From NCBI RefSeq assembly GCF_012516495.1, contig NZ_CP051214.1:558001-622000 (forward strand): DNA of 64,000 bases, written 5' to 3'. Made by a program: the position numbers and the translations under genes. The stretch's first letter is position 1, and each line of letters opens with the position of its first letter. The notes below the pieces were generated by a model. That model saw nothing but the letters and a program-made list of their open reading frames with translations. It was not told the origin of the DNA and searched no databases. This DNA comes from Mycoplasma sp. 1654_15 (GTDB lineage Bacteria; Bacillota_I; Bacilli_A; Mycoplasmatales; Metamycoplasmataceae). This document shows, piece by piece, positions 1 through 10,082 of this stretch.

Positions 1-1
1 T

Positions 2-553
2 TCAGATCTTGATAATGACTATGAAACAAATACTTCAATTTCCTTAATGACAATTCATGCAGCTAAAGGACTTGAGTTTCAAAATGTGTTTTTAATTGGT
101 ATGTCAGAAGGAATTTTTCCTACTAAAAAAACTTTAGAAAGCTATGATAATGATTTGCTTGAAGAAGAAAGAAGATTAGCTTTTGTAGCTGTTACAAGGG
201 CTAAAGAAAGACTTTTTATTTCATATTCAAGATCGAATTTTCTTTCTGCTAGCAAAATAAACAACTATAAATCAACTCCAATTAGTACTTTTGTTTCTGA
301 AATGAAGCTAAAATCTGAACAAATTTTAAGTTTTAGTAGAATTACAGCTAAAGGTGATTTAAATTACACAAAGAGTGAAAGCACAACTTTTTATCAAGGA
401 GATTTAGTTAATCACATTAAATTCGGACAAGGAATTGTTTTAAATGTTGAAAGCGAAACAATTGATGTAGAATTTTTTAACTTAGAAAGTAATCAAAAAA
501 TTAGAACTATATTAAAAAATCATAAATCTATTGAAAAAATTGAAAAATCATAG
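2..553 (+). CDS. uvrD: UvrD/PcrA-type DNA helicase, C-terminal part (5' cut by window)
   Basis: The open frame runs in from the window edge and stops at 551-553. About 183 residues of a superfamily 1 DNA helicase are present. Helicase motif V is visible in MTIHAAKGLEF, and motif VI in the stretch around AVTRAKERL, where the arginine contacts ATP. A short C-terminal tail follows the 2A domain. UvrD/PcrA helicases unwind DNA in nucleotide excision repair and clear recombination and transcription intermediates. UvrD and PcrA cannot be separated from this fragment. The next gene starts only 8 bases downstream, so the two are probably co-transcribed. Confidence 0.88.
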   Translation, partial: SDLDNDYETNTSISLMTIHAAKGLEFQNVFLIGMSEGIFPTKKTLESYDNDLLEEERRLAFVAVTRAKERLFISYSRSNFLSASKINNYKSTPISTFVSEMKLKSEQILSFSRITAKGDLNYTKSESTTFYQGDLVNHIKFGQGIVLNVESETIDVEFFNLESNQKIRTILKNHKSIEKIEKS

Positions 554-561
554 GCTAAAAT

Positions 562-2112
562 ATGTCCACAGAATGAATATATGTAATAATAGTTGTTTTC
601 ATCTTAGTTATTGTTGTATTATTGCTTCTTTCCTTGTATTTTTTTAAGAAAATTCAAACTAATTCTTTCTTCTTAATTCCTTTTGTTTATGATGAAAAAA
701 AAGCAAGAATCAAGATAAAAGATGCATATTTTTTAGAGTATTCGAAATTTCTTTCAAAAAACGGTCCATTAATTTTTGGTGACTGAGTTTTGTTTAGTGA
801 TTTTATAAAATTATTCGGAAGTAAAAACACTCAAACTTTAAAAGAAGCGTTTTCAAAATGAAATAATTTTAATACAAGCTTTTCTCTTGAATTTTCACAA
901 AAACACGATAAAACTAATCAATCACAAAACTATAAATTACATTTTGAAGATACAACTAATGAAGAAAATAAAGAGAAAAATTTTATTTTAACTTCTATTA
1001 TCCAAAACAATATTTTTGATTATTTTTTTATCAAAAAGTTTAAACAAAACAAGCAAAAAAATATGATTAAAAATGATTTTGTATTTGACTCTAACACTAA
1101 AAACAATATTGTTTTTTTAAACTTTAAACTTAAAAAGAATTTAACACAACAAGAAGAAAAAGAAGCACTTTTTGAACAAATTTACTGACCTAATATCTTT
1201 ATATTAAAAAATTTAAAATGCTTGATATTTAAAAAAGATATTCTTACTTTACAACTTGAGTTTTCTGCTAAAAAGTCATTTCAAAAATATATTAAAAAGC
1301 TTTTTGCTTTATTTTTGAAGAATAAATACAAATTTTTTTACAATTATATTTCAGCATTTGTTGCTAAAAGTCGCGAAGATTTAAAGTATTTAAACACTAA
1401 AATTAATTATTCTTTTCAAGAAATAGAAAAAAGTTCAAAAAATACTTTATTTTTAGATATGAAAGAGTTTCAACAAAAACTTCAAGACAATGATTTTTCT
1501 TTATTAGAGCATCAAAATGAAGAAAAAATGCTACTAAATTTTGAAAAAATAAAAATAAATAATTTTAATACTTATAAAAATTTAGAACACAAAGTTGTTG
1601 ATCAAAAAATTTATACATTTTCATATTCAGATTCTAAAGTAACCAAATTTGAAAAAGAACTTCTTACTTATAATTCTTACTTAGAACAATTCCATCATGA
1701 AGAAAATCCATATATTTTACTTCTTGATCAGCAAATGTTTATTTATCTTCTTAATAAAGTAAAAATCAATCCAAAATTAAAATATTTAATCAATGTTGAA
1801 GACTTTACAAACTTAAAACAATTTATTTTAGAATATAGAAATCAAAAACATGAACTATCTGAAAATCTAAATATTGGTTTTGTCTTAAATGAAATAGATT
1901 CTATTGATTTTTTAAATATTTCTATTTTAAAACCTATATTTATCTTTTTAAATAAAGAAAAATTTAAACAACTTGATAATTCTAAAATTAATATTCTTGT
2001 AGAATCCTTATTTATTTTTTTAAAAAAGAAAAAAGTTAATTTATATTGTGGACTACCCACTAAAGAATTTGAAAAATATTATGAAAAAATAGGGATTAAT
2101 TACTTTTATTAG
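562..2112 (+). CDS. membrane-anchored protein of unknown function
   Basis: A 516-residue protein that uses TGA as tryptophan several times. It starts with ATG 8 bases after the helicase gene. Residues about 5-25 form one strongly hydrophobic segment (VIIVVFILVIVVLLLLSLYF), so the rest is probably tethered to the membrane. The remainder is charged, rich in Lys, Phe and Asn, with no motif I recognise. There is no lipobox. Position suggests an operon with uvrD. A start at 1222 would drop the membrane segment, and the upstream frame is fully open, so the longer form is preferred. Function unknown. Confidence 0.7.
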
Positions 2113-2114
2113 TT

Positions 2115-2141
2115 TATAATAATTAATAGCACAAAGGAGAA
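2115..2141 (+). promoter_or_regulatory. -10 box and distant Shine-Dalgarno for the degV gene
   Basis: TATAAT lies at 2115-2120, immediately after the previous stop codon. AAAGGAG lies at about 2135-2141. The only plausible ATG is 2170, which puts the ribosome site almost 30 bases upstream, much further than usual. I see no in-frame alternative start closer to it. Confidence 0.45.
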
Positions 2142-2169
2142 ATACAATAGCTTAAAAATTGTTTACATT

Positions 2170-3039
2170 ATGAAAAAATTAGCATTTATTATAGATTCGT
2201 TTTCTGGTATTTCACAAGATATTATCGACCAGACTGATGACGTTGAACTTCTACCTCTAAAATTTATTCTAGACGGGCAGGAATATTTAGATAATCAAAA
2301 AACTTTTAAAGGTGAAGACTTATTTTTGAAGATAAAACAAGCTAAGGAATTTAAAACTTCTATGCCTTCTATTGGGCTAATGGAAAACGTGATTGCAAAG
2401 CTTGAAAAAGAATATGAGAATATAATTGTTCTTCTTATTCCTTCATATTTATCTTCTACTTTTTCAACTTTTCATTCACTAATCAAAGACAATCCAAAAT
2501 TTCATTTAATTGATAATCACTTTTGTGGTGATGAATATTTAGATATAGCAAATTTTGCTTTAAAAGAATTGAAAGAATACTCAACTGAATTTATCATTAA
2601 TTTCATTAAAGACTTAAATGAAAACTCTTTAAACTATGTTATTCCTTCTGATTTAAATCATTTTGCTAAAGGTGGTAGATTAGTTTCTATCAAGAAAATG
2701 ATAATCAACACAATTAATAGTTTTTCAATCATTTTAAAAATAACAGATAAAGAAATTGCATTTGCAGGAATTAAAAGAACTCTAAAAGGTGCAGTTAAAA
2801 AAGTGGCTTCAAAATTGAAGGAATTTGCTCAAAAAAACTCTCTTGAAAATTATATTTTTAAACTTATATATTCAGGTAATGAAGTTTTACTAAATGATGT
2901 AATTGAAGCTCTTAAGCAAGAGGATATCAGTGTTGAAAAAGTACAGTTTGCTTCTGCTATTGTAGCAACTCATACAGGTTATGGTGCATTTTCAATTGGA
3001 GTTTTTCCAAACTTAGATAAATGATTAACAAAAGCTTAA
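2170..3039 (+). CDS. DegV family fatty-acid-binding protein (FakB-like)
   Basis: The 289-residue product has the DegV layout. It opens with a beta strand and Asp-Ser (FIIDSFSG), has a ligand-loop region around TSMPSIGLMENV, and a Ser/Thr stretch SSTFSTFHSL. It then continues into the second lobe with HFAKGGRL and a Gly-rich C-terminus. DegV/FakB proteins hold a fatty acid so that the kinase FakA can phosphorylate it for phospholipid synthesis. One TGA tryptophan sits four codons before the TAA stop at 3037-3039. It has its own -10 box and a terminator directly after it, so it is likely monocistronic. Confidence 0.85.
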
Positions 3040-3058
3040 TTTTGATTTTATAGATATA

Positions 3059-3084
3059 AAAACACATCATCTCGATGTGTTTTT
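3059..3084 (+). terminator. Rho-independent terminator after degV
   Basis: AAAACACATC at 3059-3068 pairs with GATGTGTTTT across a short ATCTC-type loop, and the right arm runs into a T-rich stretch. Confidence 0.8.
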
Positions 3085-3199
3085 ATTATTTTATGAATTA
3101 ACTTTTTGTTCATGCTTTCCTATCTTTTTCCTTTTTTTGAAATAATTACGAATTTTTTTGAATAATTAGTGAACGACAAAAAACAAAAAGGAGATTAAT

Positions 3200-3841
3200 A
3201 TGGAAATTTATAAATTTGGAAAAATAGTTTCCAAAAGTAAAAATTATTTAATTTTAGAACAAAACTATGTAGGTCATTTAATTTATGTACCTAACATAGA
3301 AAGATTTGAAAAAGATGAAAGCAAAAAAGTTTATGTTTATAACTATGAAAATGAATATTCTAAAACAACATATGGATTTGAAAATTTTAGGGAAAGAATT
3401 TTATTTGAAGATCTAATTTCTGTTCAAGGAATTGGTCCAAAAACTGCTATTGCAATACTAAATCAAGGATGAGAAAATGCAATGTCATATATAGCTGATG
3501 GAGATTGAAAGAAAATAAGTGAGTTTCCTTATTTAAATTTAAAAAATGCTAAACAAATTGTTTTTGAATTTCAAAACAAGTACATAAAAATATTTCAAAA
3601 CTACCAGAAAAACTTGAACAAAGATAAACCAATTAACAATGAAGAGGAACTCACATTTAATTCAAAAACTGTTTTAGAAGACAAAATCGCAAAAGAACTT
3701 GAAGATACTTTAAAAATTCTTGGATTTCAAAAGAAACAAATTAATTATGCACTTTCTAAAGTTCAAGCAAACAGCGACTTTGAACTTTTAGTAGAAGAAG
3801 CAATTAAGTTGATTTCAAATGCAAGAGAATTTAGAAATTAG
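3200..3841 (+). CDS. ruvA: Holliday junction branch migration protein RuvA
   Basis: 213 residues, close to the usual RuvA length. The helix-hairpin-helix DNA-binding segment is visible as [18 protein letters not shown]. The C-terminal stretch [24 protein letters not shown] looks like domain III, which contacts RuvB. Two TGA codons in the middle encode Trp. GGAGAT sits 6 bases before the ATG. RuvA binds four-way junctions and loads RuvB hexamers. The gene overlaps ruvB by 23 bases, so the two are translationally linked. Confidence 0.92.
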
Positions 3842-4772
3842 ACCAAAAAACTTTGAACAATTTATTGGACAACAAAAATTAATCGAGACACTAAAAGTTT
3901 TAATTTCTTCTTCAAAAAAAAGAAAAAAACCTCTAGACCATATTCTTTTCTATGGTTCACCTGGAACAGGAAAAACTACTTTAGCAAACATATTAGCTAA
4001 TGAAACACAATCAAAAATAAAGTATATTCAAGGTCCTTTGTTAGAGAAGAAATCTGATATTTTGTCAATGTTAGCAAATGTCGAAAAAGGGCATATTATT
4101 TTCATCGATGAAATTCATTCCATTAACAAAAACATAGAAGAATTGCTTTATTCAGCAATGGAAGAATTTGTTATTGATATTCAAATTGGTGTTGAAGGTG
4201 AAAGTAAAATTATGAGAATGAAATTGCCTGAATTTACACTTGTTGGAGCTTCAACTAAAATTTCGTCTATTTCTTTACCTTTAAAAAACAGATTTGGTCT
4301 TACTGCTAAAATTTATGAATACACTGGACAAGAAATGAAACAAATTATTAAAAATTCTTCTAATATTTTAGGAATAGAAATTGCTTCTGAACTTATTGAT
4401 TATATGGTAGATTTTACAAATAAAACTCCGAGAATTGCTAATAATTTGTTAAAGAGAATTCGTGATTTTGCAATTGTAGAAGATACAAAACAAGTTTCAA
4501 AAGACATAATAGATAAAACTTTTAATGGAATAGGAATTTTTTTAAATGGCTTAAACTTACAAAATATTGAATATTTAAATTTATTAGCTAATGTTTTTAA
4601 AAGAAAAACTGTTTCATTAGATGTTATTTGTGGTATTTTAAAAGAAACCAAAGATAATATCATCAACAATATAGAACCTATTTTATTACAGCTTGAACTC
4701 ATAGAAAAAACTTCAAGAGGAAGAAGAATTACTCAAAAAGGACTTGATTACTTAATTGATGTAAAAAAATAA
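3819..4772 (+). CDS. ruvB: Holliday junction branch migration ATPase RuvB
   Basis: 317 residues. Walker A is GSPGTGKTT (about residues 46-54), Walker B is FIDE (about 95-98), sensor 1 lies in GAST, and a C-terminal winged-helix domain ends with RGRRITQKGLDYL. RuvB is the hexameric motor that pumps DNA through the RuvA-bound junction. The ATG lies within the end of ruvA. mycoplasma RuvAB is of interest because recombination drives surface variation in this group, and the window also carries a sigH-like gene. Confidence 0.95.
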   Translation: MQENLEIRPKNFEQFIGQQKLIETLKVLISSSKKRKKPLDHILFYGSPGTGKTTLANILANETQSKIKYIQGPLLEKKSDILSMLANVEKGHIIFIDEIHSINKNIEELLYSAMEEFVIDIQIGVEGESKIMRMKLPEFTLVGASTKISSISLPLKNRFGLTAKIYEYTGQEMKQIIKNSSNILGIEIASELIDYMVDFTNKTPRIANNLLKRIRDFAIVEDTKQVSKDIIDKTFNGIGIFLNGLNLQNIEYLNLLANVFKRKTVSLDVICGILKETKDNIINNIEPILLQLELIEKTSRGRRITQKGLDYLIDVKK

Positions 4773-4796
4773 AGCAACAAAGTTGCTTTATTTTTC
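4768..4796. terminator. bidirectional terminator between ruvB and glpQ
   Basis: AAAGCAAC (4771-4778) pairs with GTTGCTTT (4782-4789), with A runs on one side and T runs on the other. It lies between two convergent genes and overlaps the ruvB stop codon, so it can serve both strands. Confidence 0.8.
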
Positions 4797-4813
4797 TTCT
4801 TTTTTGAAGGATT

Positions 4814-5539
4814 TTAGCTTTCTAATTTATAGTTAGAAATTTGACTATATACTTTTTTGTCTTTTTTAAATATTTCAAATTCACTAGCAGAAGATGTTCA
4901 TAAATTAAGTGGTAATTTAAATGAATTAATACGTTTTGCTTCTTTTATGTATATTTTTGTTCAAGGATGTAAGTATTTGCAAATTTTTAAGATTCTTGAT
5001 TTTTCTATTTTAGTAAGTTGTGTTTTAGTTCAGAATAGAAAACCTAAATTGTAATTGTGATTTAAATCATAGAGTTTTTGAAGAGATTCGAAGTTAAAAG
5101 AAGAAAAAATAATTTTTTCTACTAGCTTTGAATCATACTTTTTCATTAACTTATCAATTTGATTTTCAATGCCTTTATATTCTTTTTGATCTGTTTTGAT
5201 TTCAATATTAACAACAGAAAATTTTTCTAAATAAAGGTCTAAAAATTCTTCTAAAGAAAGAATTTTTTGTCTTTGTGTTTTAAGTTTAAAAAAGGCTGCT
5301 ACGTCTTCTTGCTCAAGTTCAGAAAAAGTTGAATCTGATATCTCTTTGCTTCTTAATGAAGTTCTTTTTGTATTTTCATCATGAATTATAACTAGTTGTT
5401 TGTCTTTGGTTAAATGAACATCTAATTCAACACCATCAAAGCAAAATTCATATGCTAAATCAAAAGCTAATTTTGTATTTTCAGGAGCAATAGCTGAAAA
5501 ACCTCTGTGTGCTAAAAGTAATTGTTTATTTTTAAGCAT
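4814..5539 (-). CDS. glpQ: glycerophosphodiester phosphodiesterase
   Basis: 241 residues, the normal size for a cytoplasmic GDPD. The family motifs are in order: [13 protein letters not shown] near the N-terminus, then [11 protein letters not shown] and [11 protein letters not shown], which supply the metal and catalytic residues. It hydrolyses deacylated phospholipids such as glycerophosphocholine to glycerol-3-phosphate and an alcohol. Three TGA tryptophans lie in the C-terminal third. Its ATG overlaps the end of the MFS transporter gene by 8 bases, so import and hydrolysis are probably coupled. The product would feed GlpO, encoded 3.4 kb away. Confidence 0.88.
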
Positions 5540-6944
5540 TATCTAATTCCCTTCATCTGTAGTTAGTTTTACCTAATTTTTTCATTTCAATTGTATTTGC
5601 AATAAAGACTACTAAAGCACATAAAACTCCAACTAAAGTAATTGCTAATGTAATAGCCAATATTATTTGATATCCTTCTACACTTGTATTTGATTGACCT
5701 TCTTTTGTATAGCTTTTTCCTACAGCTCCTGTAATTTCGTACAATCAAGCATCTGTTGAAAAACCTATAAAAGATAAAATTCCTATTGAAGAAGCGTAGT
5801 TGTTTTTTCCTATTTCAATTTCTCCAACTTGTGAATATCTTAATGTCACCATTGCTCAAGATAAAACACCAATTAATAAAAATAAAATTGAAGATAATAC
5901 AACAACTACCGTTGCATAATCTTGACTAATAAATGCAAGTAAAATAATGAATAAAACAAGCACTAAACCTATAACTGAGACAAAAATTAAAAATAGAATG
6001 TAGCTTTTAAATTTGTCAGCTAAATATCCGATGTATGAACTTACAGCAAATCTTAGTGCATAGGTTCTAACTCCTCCTAAGACTGTTACTAAAATAACAG
6101 GTGCTAAGAAAGCATTTTGTAGCATTTGTAATAAATAATAAGCAAAAACTGACTGGAATGTGTACATCCCCATTACAAAAAATGAAAGCATTCAAAGTTT
6201 TCAATTTTTTAGTGATTGTCACACTTGGAAAATTGTTTTTTTAAATTTTTCTCAGCTAATTTCACTTATATTTGATTTGTCTAAAGGTTTTTCTGGTACT
6301 AAAAATAGAACTAAAAAAGAAGTAATTACTAAAAATGAAGCGATTAAAAAAGCGTAAACTGAAAATGGAGTTGTTGAATTATTTTCTGCTGGATTACTAT
6401 ATCAAACTGAAGTGATAATCAAGCCTATTAAAAAGACAAAAATGAATCCAATTATTCCGTTAGCTGTTCCTTGAATTCCATATGCTAATCCTTGATTTTC
6501 CTTTGTACTTTGTTGAGAAACTAGTTTTCAAAGTGGTGTTCAAAAAATTAAAGTTGAACTTATTCCTCAAAGACCAAATACTATAGAATACTGTACCATT
6601 GCAGCTTCACGCCCAAGTTCTTTGTTGGTTAAAATTATTGAACCAAACCAGAACGTCAAAATACCTGTTGATAATATAGCTAAAAATAAAAGTTTTCGCG
6701 AACTGAATCTATTTGCTAAAAAACCACCAGGTAATTGAGTTGCTAATGTAACTCAACCAATTATTGCTGTTAATCTAGCAACATCGTCTTCGTTAATTCC
6801 TAAATAAAGGTGTAAATTTGGAACTATATTTTTAATGTAATAAGGAGCAGCAATAACAAAAACGTCTGCTGCAGCTAGTATTATTAAAGCTAAAATTTGT
6901 TGTCATGTAAAAGATTTTAATTTTTCTAAAATTTTAATTTTCAT
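5532..6944 (-). CDS. MFS transporter, probably for glycerophosphodiesters or glycerol-3-phosphate
   Basis: 470 residues with about 12 hydrophobic segments separated by short charged loops, and a long central loop around [21 protein letters not shown], as in two-bundle MFS carriers. Many TGA tryptophans. The ATG at 6942-6944 has only a weak ribosome site. Translation runs directly into glpQ. The substrate is inferred from that coupling; the sequence itself only shows an MFS protein. A GlpT/UhpT-type or glycerophosphocholine carrier would fit best. Confidence 0.75.
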
Positions 6945-6963
6945 AAGTACTACTTAAAGTTTT

Positions 6964-6977
6964 GTTTATATATAAAC
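6964..6977. promoter_or_regulatory. perfect 14-bp palindrome upstream of the MFS-glpQ pair
   Basis: GTTTATATATAAAC is fully self-complementary and lies 20 bases before the transporter ATG, next to A/T-rich -10-like sequence. It could be an operator for a repressor. It could also be chance in A/T-rich DNA. Confidence 0.35.
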
Positions 6978-7026
6978 ATAAAAAATTTATATATAATTTA
7001 ATTTTACTTCAAATTTACTTTTAAAT

Positions 7027-8871
7027 TTATATTTTTAGAACTAATTGAATAAAAGACCAAACCATTAACATAGCAAGAACGTCGTTTTGACAATATTTTT
7101 GTAAATTTTTTTTGACTTTTTGTCAAACATGTTCTCCGGTTTTGTTTAAATATCTTAATGTTCCTTGATTCATAGCCTCCATACCATTTTTTACTTCTAA
7201 TAATTTATATGGTGTTATTTTTACTCTTGTATCATACTTGTGTTCTGTAATGAATTTTTCTATTTTTTTAATAGAATAAAAACCTTTTAAATCCGATAAC
7301 TTGATTCAATTTTGTTGAAAAGGAATTTGTAGATCAATAATGTTTTCAATAATATGTTTAACATAAGCTTCATATTTATAATAATCAACACATGAATTAT
7401 CTTGATCGTAATAAATTTTTATAATTTTAAGCATCTCATTTAGTCTAGTTTTTTCATAGCCTTGATTAAAAACTATATAAAAATCTGCTTTATTTGCATA
7501 AATGCTTTCAATGATTTCTAAAAAATTACGTCATGTATAATTAATTGGATCAAAAACTAAATTTGTTTGATCAAAATCTTTTTCTATTATTTGATCATTT
7601 ACAGATTCAATAATAGAAACTTGAAAAACAATTTGTTGATAAGGCAATGTGTAATCAATGCTTGGATATGGTAAAGAAATAGACTCAAAGTCAAATCAGA
7701 TTATCCTTGCATCTTTGATTAAAAAATTAGTTATAAAATTGTTTAATTTTTCTCTTTCTGATTCAACAATTCAAATTTGATTTTTTTGATTAAAAAATTT
7801 ATAGTCTTCATTTTGCTTTAAATCATTTAGTTCTGCTGGATTTTCAATAGTTTTTATAATTTCTTTTGCAGGTAAAAACTTTCCACTAAAACCTGAAAGT
7901 TCTGGGTGTTTTTCACTTAAAACTTCATTGAAAAACAGGCTTTTTTTAAAATCTCCATTGTCTTTTTTGCTTAATTCTTCAATGGTACTTTGATTTTTAG
8001 CTTCTAAAATTGCATCTATTGCTTTATCAATTTCTAAAAAAGAACCTTCAGCTTTAATGGTTTTTGTTTTTCTTCCTTTTGCTGAAGGTATTATATTATC
8101 TTTTACAAAGTTGGAAATGTTCAAAAATAAAGGATTTTTTTCGTATTCTTCTAAAGTCATTCCTTGTTGTTTTATCACTTTTTTTTCTTCAAAGTCTTCA
8201 TATTTAGATAAACTTTTTGTATTTTTTGCTATATTTAAATTAAAAACTTCTTTAAAAGGTTTATCATATTTTTTCATATCCGGAAAAATATCTAAAATAA
8301 ATAAAGATATTGTTTCTAATCTAAAGACATCTTTTAATGCTCTTCTTGTAATTCAAAATTGTCAGTTTAATTTTATTAAGTCTACTCTTTTATGTGAAGT
8401 ACTTAATTTTAATGTAGAAATTTTCTTGTCTTTTATAAAAATTACATCTGGTCTGGCTATGCAAGATCTGTATTCAAACACTGGAAAAAGAAGGATATCA
8501 TAAGCGTTTGAATTAATAGCTTCTTTGGTTTCTTGTATTTTTTCTTCAGTGCTTTTTGATTTTATAGTGTAAATTTTATGATTTGGATATTTTTTTTCAA
8601 TATATTCTTTAAAATATGTTGGATATTCTCTAAAAACATTGTAATTAACTTCAAAAAACTTCTGTTGTCCTTCATTTTCTTCATCTAACGCTAATAAAGA
8701 GTCAAAGTTTCAAATTGATTTTTCTTCATCTTCTTCTTCGTCATCATCTGAAAATTCTAGTTCACTATCAGATAAACTTTTAGAATTTCCTAGAGTGTGT
8801 CAAACAAAAAAAGGTTGAGAAGTATAAAAGTTAAAATACTGGCGATAAGTTATATATTCTTTTTTAGTCAT
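7027..8871 (-). CDS. DUF2779 / UU173-family protein (possible fused nuclease domains)
   Basis: 614 residues. The N-terminal half contains an acidic Ser/Asp/Glu run and then a stretch like a PD-(D/E)XK nuclease core (FEYRSCIARPDVIFIKDKK). The C-terminal half starts with IIWFDFES, the DnaQ-like first motif typical of DUF2779, and ends with QNDVLAMLMVW, matching a last exonuclease-like Asp. Proteins of this kind are widespread in mollicutes; activity is unproven as far as I know. It is separated from glpO by a terminator, and the transporter behind it has its own upstream region, so it is probably transcribed alone. Confidence 0.68.
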
Positions 8872-8890
8872 AGTTTTAAAATTGTAATAT

Positions 8891-8920
8891 AAAAAGAAGT
8901 AAAATTACTTACTTCTTTTT
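8891..8920 (-). terminator. terminator after glpO
   Basis: A 12-bp perfect stem, AAAAAGAAGTAA paired with TTACTTCTTTTT, with a 6-base loop, 3 bases after the glpO stop. It is symmetrical, so it could work in either direction. Confidence 0.8.
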
Positions 8921-8922
8921 GA

Positions 8923-10080
8923 TTATAATATCTCGGCTTTTTCAGTAAAGTCTTCTTTAAGTACTAAACTAATTTTTGCTTTTAAAACTAACTTTTTAAC
9001 TTCTTTTGCTATTGCAGGTGCTGAAGAAAGTGCTGGCGATTGCATACCCGCGACGTTGATAAATGAAGGATTTTCATCAGCTGATTTGATTATAAAGTCA
9101 TTAGTTGCAACATCGATCGAACGAGAAGCAGCATATGTAGTTATTATGTCGGAAAAATCTAGTTCTGGGAAGATTTTTTGTCCAATTTCTTGAATCTTTT
9201 TGATTAAATTAATGTTTAGTGTTTTTGCTTGTTCTCTTGATTTATGTTCTTGTGCAGTTGGTCCAACCATTATTGTTCCATCAAGTTTTTTTGTAACAAT
9301 CACACCTTTTCCATATTTAGTAGGCGTCATAAAGAAAATTGATTCAATATTTTTATTATTAACTGAGGGCAAAATCAAATATTGACCTTTTAAAAATCTT
9401 TGTTCAAATTCAGCAAAACCTGCTAGTTTTGCAATTTCATCTGCAAAAATTCCTGATGCATTTATAACAACTTTGGCTTTAAATTCAACATCTTGTTTGT
9501 TTGTTTGAACAAAAAAGAAGTTATTTTTAAATTCTATTTTCTCTACTTTGGTATTTTCAAATAATTGAGCTTGATTATTTTTGGCTACTTGTAAAAATGC
9601 TAATGAAGCTTTTTGTGGATCAATAATTCAAGAATTTGCGCAAACTAAAGAACCTATTACCAAAGGATTTAAATTAGGAAATTGTTTTTTAGTTGCTTTT
9701 TCGTCAAGAATTTTAAGAGCTTTTGGATTTAAATTATTTTGAATTCCTTTGTTGTATAAATGTTGTAATTCTGCTTTTTCTTGTTCATCAAAAGCTATAA
9801 CTACAGAATCTGCTTGTTTTCTAGGAAATTTTATTTTTGTAAATATTTTTTCTTGTCAAAGTTTGTTTCCAATAACATTTAGTTTTGCTTTTAATGTGTT
9901 AGGTTCTGCGTCATATCCACAGTGAATAATTCCTGAGTTAGTAGCTGTAGTTTCGTTTGCAAAAGAAGGATTTTTTTCTAAAAGTGCTAGTTTAATCTTA
10001 TATTTAGAAAGTTCATAAGCTATTGTGCTTCCTACAATGCCAGAACCTATTATTAAAACATCGAATGAAAGAGTTTTCAT
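8923..10080 (-). CDS. glpO: glycerol-3-phosphate oxidase (H2O2-forming)
   Basis: 385 residues, the size of mycoplasma GlpO. The N-terminal FAD-binding dinucleotide fold is IIGSGIVGSTIAYEL, followed by an acidic end of strand two (LLEKN). A GIIHCGYDAEPNTLK segment is typical of the L-2-hydroxyglutarate/glycerol-3-phosphate oxidase family. A second nucleotide contact, INASGIFADEIAK, is present. The enzyme turns glycerol-3-phosphate plus O2 into dihydroxyacetone phosphate and hydrogen peroxide, a recognised virulence-linked activity in mycoplasmas. The ATG is 2 bases after the stop of the upstream lipoprotein gene, so the two form one operon. Substrate could come from the MFS/GlpQ pair. Confidence 0.88.
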
Positions 10081-10082
10081 AA

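Noticed and set aside
7027-8871. CRISPR-associated Cas4
   Set aside because: The Cas4-like stretch is fused to a DUF2779 half and no other cas gene or array is present, so UU173 family fits better.
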